Source: Bacillus sp. FJAT-25509 (lineage in GTDB: Bacteria > Bacillota > Bacilli > Bacillales > Bacillaceae_G). From it: DNA of 53,181 nucleotides. The notes beneath the pieces are model-generated. The model was not told the origin of the DNA and did not search any database. It was given only the letters and a program-made list of their open reading frames with translations. Shown here in pieces: positions 6,118-15,142 of the stretch (the first letter of the stretch is position 1; the number at the start of each line of letters is the position of its first letter). The stretch lies in contig NZ_LJIZ01000022.1 of the NCBI RefSeq assembly GCF_001420605.1, forward strand, positions 1 through 53,181. Reading direction: 5' to 3'. The translations under genes and the position numbers were made by a program.

Positions 6118-9100
6118 TTAATTATTTTGAATCAAACATTGATAAACTGCCATCATATCACGTTTATTGAGTTCTCTTATGCGATTAAATATCGGTATAT
6201 CTTTAACTTCCTCAGTTAGTAGGTTTTCAGGAACTATTTCACTTACTTTACCAGTGAGCCATGTTTGAACCGCAATGCCCTCAACAAGCTGTTGACGTCC
6301 ACTCTCATTGATTCCACTAGCTAAACAGCTAACACAAGGTATTGTTAATTTATATACTCCGTCATGTAGATTATCTTCAGAAATTACTTTCTTTCCCTTA
6401 CAGAACGGACAAGGGTTACTCGCTTTTACTTTATTAATTAGTGTAACGATTTTTTTATAGCCAAATGCTTCATAAACATATGTTAGTTTTTTGAATTTAC
6501 CATTTGTAAAATATTTGTCAATAATGTCTTCTCTAGTCTCAAATATATCTTTAAAATCAGTTATCGTTACTAAGTTTTTATTACTTACGTCTTCTATATT
6601 TGACTCAACACGATCCCAAAACGGTAAGGCATTTTGTAATACTACTTCATATCCAACGAAGCTTGCTTGTTTTATTTCTAGCATTTTTAAAGCAACTTGT
6701 TGCTCTCGGTATAGTAAAGAAACTTCTTCTGTTAATGTTGTTTCTCCACCAACAATTGATTTTATTTCCTCTAGGACTGGTAGCTGGCCAACTGTTTTAA
6801 TTACTTGATCTACAGGTTGATTGATGATTTCACGAATATCAAATTTGCCAAACATTAATTTTTTTTGGTGGTTTAATACTGTACCTTCGCAAATAGGGCA
6901 TATAATTTGCTCTTTGGAAACCTTCATTTGTTCTTTAATAGGAGATTTTGAAATTGACATATATCGTCCAATAATCGTATTAAAACCTTCCCATAATCTT
7001 TGCGTCTTTCCAGCTTTATCGTAAAAAGTTTTTTCATAGTATCCATATAAAAAAGTATGCTTTTCTGCTTCTGACATTTCATTAAAACTTTTACTAATGT
7101 CTTGTCCAAGTTCATTTTTTATTTCATCAAATAGGAATTGTAATTTAGGATATTGGTAATATTTTAAAACTTCCATTACATCTGAATGTAATAAACCTTC
7201 CCAAAAAGGTACTATTTTATCTTGTATGACTACATCAATATCAAACTTTTCAATTACTCTACGGCCAGAGCAGGATGGACAATGATTTTCTTGGTTATAA
7301 AAGTCAAAACTTCTTGTGTCTTTATTAGTCGGATGTGAAGCAACGATCTGATTAATAAGTCCGCCGATTTCAAATAAAAATGTATATTGACTATATAAAT
7401 GTCTTTCTAAATCAATTGCAATTACAGGAAGAATAGCATCAGATTCATATTCTCCATAAATAAGTCGTGCCATCGATGATAAACTTTTTAATATACCACC
7501 TTTATAAATGTTTTCTGCATTTTTGAAATAATTTATATTATTTTCTTGTAAATATTGAACTCCCTTTTGTACTTTTAGTGCTGATGAGATATGCGCATGA
7601 GGCTTTTCAGAATCCTGTTTTATGTGATTAAAATAATCATCATGACTTACAACTTCAAGATGTTCAACAGGGGTAATCTTTCTTTTCCCAAAATCAACAA
7701 TATAATCCGAACTGTCTAACATGTAGGCATTATGTTCAATCATCATAATAGAAATTGATTCATCTTTTAGAATTTCTCGAACACTATCTATAAATTGATT
7801 TAATATATTTTGTGATAATCCTTTTGAAGGTTCATCAAAAATGAATAGTGTATGAGGATTTCTTGAATTAGTAAATAGTTCAGAAACTAAATGTACACAT
7901 TGAAATTCACCGGTTGATAGTGTTTGTGTTTTTCTTTCAAGAGTAAGATAGCCAAGACCAAGTTTAATTAATAAGCTTAATCGTTTATGAGCAATGTCTT
8001 CGTTCGGTAGTTCATCAATGATATCCTCGATTGAACGCAGGAAAATATCATCTATTTCTTCACTATATTTTGTTAACTTTCTTTTTATATCTAGGAATGT
8101 AGCAACTGTTGATCGACTCGTAATCGATTGGTTTCGATCTTGACCTACCATCACTAATTTATCTTTTGGATATCGTTTTAAAAAGTCTTTTGCCATACAT
8201 TCATTTACTAAAGTAGATTTACCACATCCAGATTCGCCAGTAAATGTTACTAGTCTATTTTTAGGGATTTGTATTTCTTGAATTTGGATATTACGACAAT
8301 GAAGATCTTTAAACTCATAGAACTCATTTGGCAAAATCTCGTTTCTTTCCCAAAGAATCGGTTTAGGTCGTGGTGATTCTTCTACAATTTTCCCACCGTA
8401 TTTACCACTTCCAGGTCCGAAAAATACTTGATCATCTGTTGCATCTAACACATTGTCGGAATGGTCAATTAACCATATTTGATTTTTAAATCCTAATTCT
8501 TTTATCTCGTCTAATATTTTATTTAAAGTATCATGGTCAAGACCAACCGAAATTTCATCGATGATAATAACAGTATTTTCACTAGTTGCCATAAATTCGG
8601 CTAAATAAAGTCGAGTTATTTCTCCACCGGATAATGTACCTGTTATTCGATTTAAGGATAAATAGCCAATATTCATTTTGATTATATTGTTGAGTAAATG
8701 CTGTTTAGCTTCACTAATTTGTAATTCTTCAGCTAATGATAAGATTGTTTCTACACTTAAGTTATTAATATCTGAAATAGTATGTGGACGATCAAATAAC
8801 TCAATTGTATATTCTTCAATTATTTGATTATATCGGTTTCCTTTACACTTTTTACATTCAATATTTTTTGTAATTCCGCGGCCTTTACAATCCGGGCACC
8901 AGCCTAATTCATTATTAAATGAAAAAACTTCTGGAGAAAGATTAAACTTTTCTGCAAGACAATCACGAATGTCCTTAAAAACACCAGTATGTGTTCCAAG
9001 TGTTGAACGTGGATTCGTAGAAATGGATGATTTGCCAAGGAATAGTACTAATGGCATTTCTTCCATTTTAATCGCACTAAAATTTGTTTCCATTATGTTT

Positions 9101-9288
9101 GGAAATAAATATTGATATTCAGCCTTTGGAAGTAAAGACACTAGTCGTTTCTTTGACTCCTCACCAATTGTTTGACAAAAAGTTGTTTTACCAGAACCAG
9201 ATAATCCTGCAATTCCCAATGATTGGTTCTCAGGTAAAATTGCATCTAATTTATTAATATTATTTGCAATTAATTGACTTATCTTCAA
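6118..9288 (-). CDS. UvrA-like double ATPase with an extra zinc-finger-rich C-terminal half
   Basis: A 1056-aa protein related to UvrA but built differently. ATPase 1: Walker A G-x-S-G-S-G-K-T at 28-35, a four-cysteine zinc module at 131-148, LSGGE at 219-223, IIIDE at 241-245, H276. ATPase 2: Walker A at 351-359 (GESGCGKST), LSTGE at 457-461, FDEP at 484-487, H519. Residues 560-1056 carry no Walker motif but hold three more UvrA-type cysteine modules: CPSC at 670, CPIC at 797, CPFC at 960 with CVSC at 985. The stretch WEGFNTIIGRY before C797 matches the region preceding a UvrA zinc module. UvrA paralogues act in DNA repair or give resistance to DNA-binding drugs; which applies is not visible. 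TTG start with GAGAGG eight bases upstream. Confidence 0.85.
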   Translation of the reverse strand: MKISQLIANNINKLDAILPENQSLGIAGLSGSGKTTFCQTIGEESKKRLVSLLPKAEYQYLFPNIMETNFSAIKMEEMPLVLFLGKSSISTNPRSTLGTHTGVFKDIRDCLAEKFNLSPEVFSFNNELGWCPDCKGRGITKNIECKKCKGNRYNQIIEEYTIELFDRPHTISDINNLSVETILSLAEELQISEAKQHLLNNIIKMNIGYLSLNRITGTLSGGEITRLYLAEFMATSENTVIIIDEISVGLDHDTLNKILDEIKELGFKNQIWLIDHSDNVLDATDDQVFFGPGSGKYGGKIVEESPRPKPILWERNEILPNEFYEFKDLHCRNIQIQEIQIPKNRLVTFTGESGCGKSTLVNECMAKDFLKRYPKDKLVMVGQDRNQSITSRSTVATFLDIKRKLTKYSEEIDDIFLRSIEDIIDELPNEDIAHKRLSLLIKLGLGYLTLERKTQTLSTGEFQCVHLVSELFTNSRNPHTLFIFDEPSKGLSQNILNQFIDSVREILKDESISIMMIEHNAYMLDSSDYIVDFGKRKITPVEHLEVVSHDDYFNHIKQDSEKPHAHISSALKVQKGVQYLQENNINYFKNAENIYKGGILKSLSSMARLIYGEYESDAILPVIAIDLERHLYSQYTFLFEIGGLINQIVASHPTNKDTRSFDFYNQENHCPSCSGRRVIEKFDIDVVIQDKIVPFWEGLLHSDVMEVLKYYQYPKLQFLFDEIKNELGQDISKSFNEMSEAEKHTFLYGYYEKTFYDKAGKTQRLWEGFNTIIGRYMSISKSPIKEQMKVSKEQIICPICEGTVLNHQKKLMFGKFDIREIINQPVDQVIKTVGQLPVLEEIKSIVGGETTLTEEVSLLYREQQVALKMLEIKQASFVGYEVVLQNALPFWDRVESNIEDVSNKNLVTITDFKDIFETREDIIDKYFTNGKFKKLTYVYEAFGYKKIVTLINKVKASNPCPFCKGKKVISEDNLHDGVYKLTIPCVSCLASGINESGRQQLVEGIAVQTWLTGKVSEIVPENLLTEEVKDIPIFNRIRELNKRDMMAVYQCLIQNN

Positions 9289-9365
9289 ATTCTTATCCTC
9301 TCTTATCTCGTAAAATTTGAATAAATTATGTATGCTCTTTCCTTATATGACCTTTAATTTCTGCA

Positions 9366-9393
9366 ATTATACTTACAATCAATATTTTATCAA
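9366..9393 (-). promoter_or_regulatory. Sigma-A promoter of the UvrA-like gene
   Basis: On minus, TTGATA (9393-9388), a 16-base spacer and TATAAT (9371-9366) lie about 80 bases before the start codon. Confidence 0.6.
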
Positions 9394-9562
9394 TTTAAGA
9401 CAATCCAAGCTATAGATCGTGAATGATAATATGATTTATATTTGAGGGATTTCACAAAAATATCAAACAAACCGAAATTTAATTTCTTAATTTTTTAGAT
9501 TTTTTTGAAATTTTATTTCAAAAACCATAGACAATACTTTCCATTTTTGGTAGTTTTATATT
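9394..9562. other. Divergent intergenic region with an AT hairpin
   Basis: This is the middle of the 317-base gap between the UvrA-like gene and the GHL10 gene. TTTTTGAAAT-ttt-ATTTCAAAAA near 9501-9524 is a near-perfect hairpin. I could not place a confident promoter for the plus-strand gene. No ORF. Confidence 0.35.
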
Positions 9563-9578
9563 ATGTAAGCGCTACTAA
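9563..9578 (+). promoter_or_regulatory. Candidate cre (CcpA) site before the GHL10 gene
   Basis: ATGTAAGCGCTACTAA matches the Bacillus catabolite-responsive element consensus at 14 of 16 positions. It lies about 28-43 bases before the start codon, where bound CcpA would repress. This would fit control of a secreted glycan-acting enzyme. Confidence 0.45.
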
Positions 9579-9605
9579 TTTAATAGAAAGTAAGGTGGAA
9601 CACTT

Positions 9606-11207
9606 ATGAAGAAAAGAAAACTAGGTAAATATGCGATTGCTGCTACAGTAGGCGCATCTCTATTATTTCAACAAATTCAAAATGTTCATGCTGAAACTAC
9701 TTCACAGTCCCCAATCCCGCCTAAGCATGAGCTGCGAGCAGCTTGGATTGCTTCAGTAGTAAACATAGATTGGCCATCAGCTACAGGCTTATCTGAAATG
9801 CAACAAAAATCGGAGTTTATTAAACTACTAGATGATGTGGAAAAGATGGGAATGAATTCAGTTGTCGTCCAAATTAAGCCGACTGCAGATGCTTTTTATC
9901 CATCTAATTATGGTCCATGGTCAAAATACTTAACAGGTACACAAGGTAAGGATCCAGGCTACGATCCACTTGCATTTATGGTTGAAGAAGCACATAAACG
10001 TAATATTGAATTTCATGCCTGGTTTAATCCGTATCGTATTACAATGCCACGAACTGCACCAGGAGATGCGACTTTAGAGGATTTAAATACTTTAGCAGAA
10101 AACCATCCTGCAAGAAAACATCCTGAGTGGGTAATCCCATATGGAAAGCAATTATATTTTGATCCGGGTAATCCTGATGCACGTCAATTTATTATTGATG
10201 GGATTATGGAAGTTGTAAAAAAATATGATATTGATGCAGTCCATTTGGATGATTATTTTTATCCATATCGCATCGCAGGTCAAGAATTTCCAGATAAATC
10301 TTCGTACGAAAAATATGGTAAACAAAAGTTTGCTAATATTGATGATTGGCGACGAGACAATGTAAATGAGTTCGTCAAAATTCTTCACAATTCAATAAAA
10401 GATGAAAAATCTTATGTGAAGTTTGGGATTAGTCCTTTTGGAGTCTGGAGAAACATCGCAAAAGACCCTACTGGTTCAAATACTACTGCTGGACAAACAA
10501 ATTATGATGATTTATTTGCAGACACAAGGGAATGGATTAATAAAGATTATCTAGATTATATTACTCCGCAAATCTATTGGAATATAGGATTTGAACCAGC
10601 TGCGTATGATATACTTGCGAATTGGTGGACGAAGGAAGTAAAAGGTAAGAATATTGATTTATATATTGGACAAGCTGATTACAAAATTAACGATAACAAT
10701 GCAGCTTGGGCTTTACCTGATGAATTACCAAAACAAATTGCCTTAAATCGTACAATTCCTGAAATCAAAGGTAGTATGCATTTTTCAATTAAAGACTTAA
10801 ATCGTAATCCACTTGGTATTAAGGATCGTTTAAGCCAGGACTTATATAAAACAAAAGCATTAATTCCTTCAATGCCATGGTTAGATGACCAGGCTCCAAA
10901 GAAACCAAAATTCGAAAACGCTCTTCGTACAAAAGATGGAATCCAACTCACTTTGAATACTCACCCTAATGATCAAGATGTTTCCTATTATGTTGTATAC
11001 CGTTTTGATGGATTACAAAAAGATAGCATAGATGATCCAAGAAACATCTTAACTACCGTTCGTAAATCAGATAATGGCAAAACAACATATCTCGATTCAA
11101 CAGCAAATATAGATAAAGACTACACATATGAAATAACTGCTGTCGATCGACTTCATAATGAAAGTAAAGAAAGTAGTCAAATAAAGGTTAAAGCTAGTAA
11201 GAAATAG
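9606..11207 (+). CDS. Secreted GHL10 glycoside-hydrolase-like protein (YngK-like)
   Basis: A 533-aa exported protein. Residues 1-29 are a signal peptide with an A-x-A-type end (NVHA). Residues about 40-365 are a GHL10 / DUF187 TIM-barrel domain (PF02638), with the typical opening R-A-A-W-I-A-S-V-V-N-I-D-W-P-S, then AWFNPYRI and HLDDYFYPY. The last 100 residues resemble a fibronectin-III-like beta domain. Relatives are B. subtilis YngK and E. coli DigH, which cleaves peptide-free (denuded) peptidoglycan glycan. A role in wall glycan or polysaccharide breakdown is inferred. AAGGTGG precedes the ATG; a cre-like site lies just upstream. There is no lipobox, unlike some relatives. Confidence 0.85.
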   Translation: MKKRKLGKYAIAATVGASLLFQQIQNVHAETTSQSPIPPKHELRAAWIASVVNIDWPSATGLSEMQQKSEFIKLLDDVEKMGMNSVVVQIKPTADAFYPSNYGPWSKYLTGTQGKDPGYDPLAFMVEEAHKRNIEFHAWFNPYRITMPRTAPGDATLEDLNTLAENHPARKHPEWVIPYGKQLYFDPGNPDARQFIIDGIMEVVKKYDIDAVHLDDYFYPYRIAGQEFPDKSSYEKYGKQKFANIDDWRRDNVNEFVKILHNSIKDEKSYVKFGISPFGVWRNIAKDPTGSNTTAGQTNYDDLFADTREWINKDYLDYITPQIYWNIGFEPAAYDILANWWTKEVKGKNIDLYIGQADYKINDNNAAWALPDELPKQIALNRTIPEIKGSMHFSIKDLNRNPLGIKDRLSQDLYKTKALIPSMPWLDDQAPKKPKFENALRTKDGIQLTLNTHPNDQDVSYYVVYRFDGLQKDSIDDPRNILTTVRKSDNGKTTYLDSTANIDKDYTYEITAVDRLHNESKESSQIKVKASKK

Positions 11208-11214
11208 GTATAAT

Positions 11215-11247
11215 AAAGAGCTTCCAATTCAATATAGGAAGCTCTTT
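11215..11247. terminator. Bidirectional terminator between GHL10 gene and recQ
   Basis: AAAGAGCTTCC (11215-11225) pairs perfectly with GGAAGCTCTTT (11237-11247), with A/T runs on both sides. It serves the two convergent genes. Confidence 0.85.
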
Positions 11248-11259
11248 ATACTTTTAGTG

Positions 11260-13371
11260 CTATGTTGCAGATTTCATAATCACTGCTTTTATCATAAAAT
11301 AACTAATTTCAGTTGGTAATTCATCTTTAATAGGTCGAAGTTTTTCACTTCCAACTGTATTAATCACTTCTTTAATTTGTTTTTCAATATCAAAAGGCAC
11401 TATTTCATCCCAATCAAAATGATCATCTTCCATTGCACTTTGCAGAATATGGTTTTCAACGGTAGTCGTATTTAATCCTCTCTCATTTGCAATTTCAGAA
11501 ATAGTAAGTCCGTTTTGATAAGATTCATATGATATTTTGTGTGAAGGTACTTTATTAATTGTAGTCGCTTTTGGTCTCGTAGTTTCTACTTCAATTTCGT
11601 TCTCTTCTTTATATTTCTTGATCACCTCTATAAATTGCGTACCAAATTTTTGTTGTTTTTGTAATCCGACACCTTTTGCTTGTAGAAACTCTTCATCAGT
11701 TGTAGGGAGTAATTTACTTAAATCTCTTAAAGTACTATCTGCAAATACGACAAATGGCGGAACTCCAAGTTCTGTAGCAATTTCTTTACGTAAACTTCGT
11801 AGTTGATCAAATAAATTATTATCTACGTTTGTCATTTCAGTAACTTGGATTTCTTCTTTTTTCATTACGTTTATTTTATTTAATAATACTTCTCTTCCCC
11901 TATTTGTAACAGTTAACAGTGGGAATTTACCGCTTGTAACGCCAATAAATTGTTCCGATGTTAAATAATCAATTAAATCACCGACACTTTTTAATGTACG
12001 ATTTTTAAATAAACCGTATGTCGTTAAAGTATGAAAATTTAAGTCTATTAATTTTTTATTCATTGATCCTGTTAGTACGGATGCAACCATCGTTTTACCA
12101 AATCTTTCGCCCATTCGGATAATGCAAGATAAAACGATTTGAGCATCAATTGTAATGTCTATTGCAGTCCGCTTGTCAATACAATTACTACACTTACCAC
12201 AAGCATGGTCACTTTCATCACCGAAGTATTTTAAAATAAATGCTTGTAAACATGTTTCGCAATAACTGTAATCTTTCATAGATTGTAGTTTTGAGATTTC
12301 TTGTTTTAGTCGATTAGGTTCGAATGTAGATTGCTCAATTAAAAATCTTTGTATTTGAACATCTTGTGCAGTAAAAAGTAAAATACATTCACTTTCTAAT
12401 CCATCTCGACCTGCTCTCCCAGCCTCTTGATAATAGCTTTCCATATTTTTAGGCATTTGGTAATGGATTACATATCTAACATTACTCTTGTCAATTCCCA
12501 TACCAAATGCATTTGTAGCGACCATAACGTTAATATTATCTTGTAAAAATGCATCCTGTTGTTTTGAACGTTCTGCATCGCTTAAGCCTGCATGATATTT
12601 ACCGACAGAAATGCCAAGCTTTTTTAATTTATTCGTAACATTATCTACTTCTTTTCTAGTTGCGGCGTATATAATACCTGATTCGTTTTTATTTTGATTT
12701 ATGTAATTACAAATATAATCAAATCGGTTTTGACCTCTAATGACTTTAAAAGATAAATTCTCTCTTTCAAAGCCTGTAATGATTGTCGTTTCCTCAACTA
12801 TTCCTAGTTGATGACATATATCAGATTTAACTTGTGGAGTTGCTGTTGCAGTAAGTGCCAATATTGTTGGGTTAGTAGGCAATTCTTGTATTAAGTTTTT
12901 TATACGTAAGTAACTTGGTCTAAAATCATGTCCCCATGAGGATATACAGTGTGCTTCATCTACTGCTACTAGTAAGATCGGCAATCTTTTTAATTCATTA
13001 ATAAAGCTTTCTGATTCTAATCGTTCAGGTGCAACATATAGAATTTTGTATTCACCATAGCTTAAATCCATCATTCTTTCATTTACTTCATTATAAGAAA
13101 GTGAACTATTAATAAATGTGGAAGGGATACCTACTTGATGCAATGCATCTACCTGGTCTTTCATTAAAGAGATTAAAGGAGAAATGACGAGGGTAACTCC
13201 TTGGAGAATTGTCGCTGGAATTTGATAACAGATCGACTTTCCACCACCTGTAGGCATGATACCAGCTGTATGCTTTCCTGATAAAACTCGTTCAATAATT
13301 TGTTCTTGTCCAGGTCTAAAATTTTCATATCCAAAATATTTTTTTAAGTTTTCTCTTGCAAGTGTTAACAT
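11260..13371 (-). CDS. recQ: ATP-dependent DNA helicase RecQ
   Basis: A 703-aa superfamily 2 helicase that unwinds DNA 3' to 5' in recombination and fork repair. Walker A MPTGGGKS at 39-46, DEAH box at 138-141 with the RecQ aromatic-rich loop HCISSWGHDFRPSY, motif VI QEAGRAGRDG near 315-324, zinc cysteines at 371, 374, 391 and 394, RQC winged helix about 405-500, HRDC domain about 520-590, and a C-terminal HTH_40-type domain from about 612. The extra C-terminal domain makes it longer than E. coli RecQ and fits the long form of Bacillus. GGAGG lies five bases before ATG. It is the last gene of a three-gene run. Confidence 0.95.
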   Translation of the reverse strand: MLTLARENLKKYFGYENFRPGQEQIIERVLSGKHTAGIMPTGGGKSICYQIPATILQGVTLVISPLISLMKDQVDALHQVGIPSTFINSSLSYNEVNERMMDLSYGEYKILYVAPERLESESFINELKRLPILLVAVDEAHCISSWGHDFRPSYLRIKNLIQELPTNPTILALTATATPQVKSDICHQLGIVEETTIITGFERENLSFKVIRGQNRFDYICNYINQNKNESGIIYAATRKEVDNVTNKLKKLGISVGKYHAGLSDAERSKQQDAFLQDNINVMVATNAFGMGIDKSNVRYVIHYQMPKNMESYYQEAGRAGRDGLESECILLFTAQDVQIQRFLIEQSTFEPNRLKQEISKLQSMKDYSYCETCLQAFILKYFGDESDHACGKCSNCIDKRTAIDITIDAQIVLSCIIRMGERFGKTMVASVLTGSMNKKLIDLNFHTLTTYGLFKNRTLKSVGDLIDYLTSEQFIGVTSGKFPLLTVTNRGREVLLNKINVMKKEEIQVTEMTNVDNNLFDQLRSLRKEIATELGVPPFVVFADSTLRDLSKLLPTTDEEFLQAKGVGLQKQQKFGTQFIEVIKKYKEENEIEVETTRPKATTINKVPSHKISYESYQNGLTISEIANERGLNTTTVENHILQSAMEDDHFDWDEIVPFDIEKQIKEVINTVGSEKLRPIKDELPTEISYFMIKAVIMKSAT

Positions 13372-13412
13372 GCTTGCCTCCTTTTTTATTTTATTTGTAC
13401 AATTCTATTTTA

Positions 13413-13853
13413 CTATAAAGAAATTGAAGAAAGTAATTTTCTTAAGCCGTTTTCGAAATTTGCATTATCAAGCTTCTGACGTTTTTTTGGTCCCTTCACT
13501 CGTCCACCTGCATTTCGAATTTTCTTTGAAACATATCGAGTATGTAAAAGTGAGTCAATATTTTCATTTGTATATTGAAAACCGTTTTGATTTAATACAT
13601 AAGCTTGCTTTGATAAAACCATTGCAGCAAGACCATAATCTTGAGTAATGACGAGATCTCCGTTTACAACTCGATTTACTAAAGCAAAATCAACTGCATC
13701 TGCACCTTGTGAAACAACGATCGTTTCAGCGCCCTCTCTTTGCATTATATGGGCAGTATCACATAATAAAAGAACGTTGATCTTAAATTCTGCTGCAATT
13801 TTAATTGTTTCTGAAACTACTGGACAGCCATCTGCATCAATTAAAATTTTCAT
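13413..13853 (-). CDS. UPF0178 (YaiI/YqxD) family protein
   Basis: A 146-aa protein with the family start MKILIDADGCPV, the central TQDYGLAA and the terminal G-G-R-x-K-G-P-K-K-R. UPF0178/DUF188 has a PIN-like fold with conserved aspartates (D7, D9 and the TQD aspartate), which suggests a metal-dependent nuclease, but no activity is established. AGAGGAAG precedes the ATG. The first 17 bases overlap the 3' end of the pseudouridine synthase gene, which implies cotranscription and perhaps translational coupling; recQ follows after 41 bases. Confidence 0.9.
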   Translation of the reverse strand: MKILIDADGCPVVSETIKIAAEFKINVLLLCDTAHIMQREGAETIVVSQGADAVDFALVNRVVNGDLVITQDYGLAAMVLSKQAYVLNQNGFQYTNENIDSLLHTRYVSKKIRNAGGRVKGPKKRQKLDNANFENGLRKLLSSISL

Positions 13854-14553
13854 TTGATTCTTCCTCTTTCAATTGTTCTTTTAAATTAAATAATTCGTTA
13901 TCTGTTAATTTTCTCCATTTACCTATTTCTAGATTTTCCATATGGATATTCATAATTCGAATTCTCTTTAATTTAATCACTTTAAATCCAAAACTTTTTG
14001 CCATTTTCCGAATTTGACGATTTAAGCCCTGCGTTAAAATAATTCGAAATGTATATTCATCTATTTTTTCTACTTTACATTTTTTAGTTAAAACATTTCC
14101 AATAAGAACACCATTTGACATGCCATTAATAAAATCAACATCTATTGGCTGATCGACTGTGACAATATACTCCTTTTCATGTCCATGTTCACTATGTAAA
14201 ATTTTATGTGCAATTGGCCCATCATTTGTAAGAATGATTAATCCTTCAGAATCTTTATCTAATCTACCTATAGGAAAAACTCTCCTTGGATAATTGACAA
14301 AATCAATTATATTTCCTTCGACAGTTTGTAATCCTGTACAAGTAATTCCTACTGGTTTATTAAGGATGATATAGTCCTTTTCACTCGTTAAGTAAATAAC
14401 TTCATCATTTACTTGTACAAGATCATCTACTTCTACTATGCTGTTTTTTTCAGCAGTAAGTCCGTTAATTTTAACTTGTCCCGAAGCAACTAGTCGTTCC
14501 GCCGCCCTTCTAGAACAATACCCTGATGCGCTAATATAAACATTAATTCTCAA
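13837..14553 (-). CDS. RsuA/RluF-family rRNA pseudouridine synthase
   Basis: A 238-aa enzyme that isomerises uridine to pseudouridine in ribosomal RNA. Residues 1-45 are an S4 RNA-binding domain (YISASGYCSRRAAERLV). The catalytic motif GRLDKDSEGL lies at 97-106, with the catalytic aspartate at 99. The sequence is nearest in style to RluF (23S rRNA U2604), but the exact target base cannot be read. The start is a TTG with AGAGGA seven bases upstream; no better start lies nearby. First gene of the run leading to recQ. No terminator lies between them. Confidence 0.88.
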   Translation of the reverse strand: MRINVYISASGYCSRRAAERLVASGQVKINGLTAEKNSIVEVDDLVQVNDEVIYLTSEKDYIILNKPVGITCTGLQTVEGNIIDFVNYPRRVFPIGRLDKDSEGLIILTNDGPIAHKILHSEHGHEKEYIVTVDQPIDVDFINGMSNGVLIGNVLTKKCKVEKIDEYTFRIILTQGLNRQIRKMAKSFGFKVIKLKRIRIMNIHMENLEIGKWRKLTDNELFNLKEQLKEEESNENFN

Positions 14554-14591
14554 AACTTATTCCTCTTTTACTAGTCTTTCTTTTATCATAA

Positions 14592-14628
14592 CAAAAAGTG
14601 CTGTGACATAACAGTCATCACAACACTT
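14592..14628 (-). terminator. Terminator of the pcp-pxp-ankyrin operon
   Basis: On minus, AAGTGTTGTGA pairs with TCACAGCACTT (one mismatch) and is followed by TTTTTG. It lies just after the ankyrin gene and separates it from the pseudouridine synthase gene. Confidence 0.8.
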
Positions 14629-14636
14629 CGGGTTAA

Positions 14637-15140
14637 TTATAGAGTCACTTCTTTTATAAATTTGATAAACTCTGAATTTCCACGTTCTTCAGCAATTTCA
14701 ATTGGCGTTTTACCAGAATTATTCGTTTTAATTTCAGCACCGTTTTTAAACAAACGTTCAGCTATCGTCATATTTCCTTCAAATGCTGCGATATGTAATG
14801 AAGTGTGACCTTCACTGTCGCTAATATTAGGATCTGCTCCATTTGTTAAAAGAAAATCGATCACTTCTAAAGACTTAGCACCTGCAATTGCTGCATGTAG
14901 AGCTGTGTTTTGTGGAATGAATGACAGCTTTGAGTGAGAAAGTGCATTGACCTGGGCACCATTTTTTACTAAAGTTTTTACAACCTCATATTGACCGTAA
15001 TGTGCTGCGATACCAAGTAATGTTAACCCATGCTCATTTTCTTCATGTATCAAATCTGGCTGTTCACTTATTATTTCAATTACAATTTCATTTTCACCTT
15101 TTTCCGTCGAATCAAATAATTTTGCAAGTAAATTCTCCAT
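14637..15140 (-). CDS. Ankyrin-repeat protein
   Basis: A 167-aa protein of four to five ankyrin repeats, seen in GLTLLGIAAHYGQYEVVKTLV, then NTALHAAIAG and GHTSLHIAAFEGNMTIAERL, then GKTPIEIAEERGN. It has no signal peptide or membrane segment, so it is a cytoplasmic protein-binding module. It starts two bases after pxpC with its own strong GGAGAG site and shares the operon terminator, so it is cotranscribed with the 5-oxoproline genes. Its partner is unknown; a link to 5-oxoprolinase is a guess from position only. Confidence 0.85.
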   Translation of the reverse strand: MENLLAKLFDSTEKGENEIVIEIISEQPDLIHEENEHGLTLLGIAAHYGQYEVVKTLVKNGAQVNALSHSKLSFIPQNTALHAAIAGAKSLEVIDFLLTNGADPNISDSEGHTSLHIAAFEGNMTIAERLFKNGAEIKTNNSGKTPIEIAEERGNSEFIKFIKEVTL

Positions 15141-15142
15141 CG

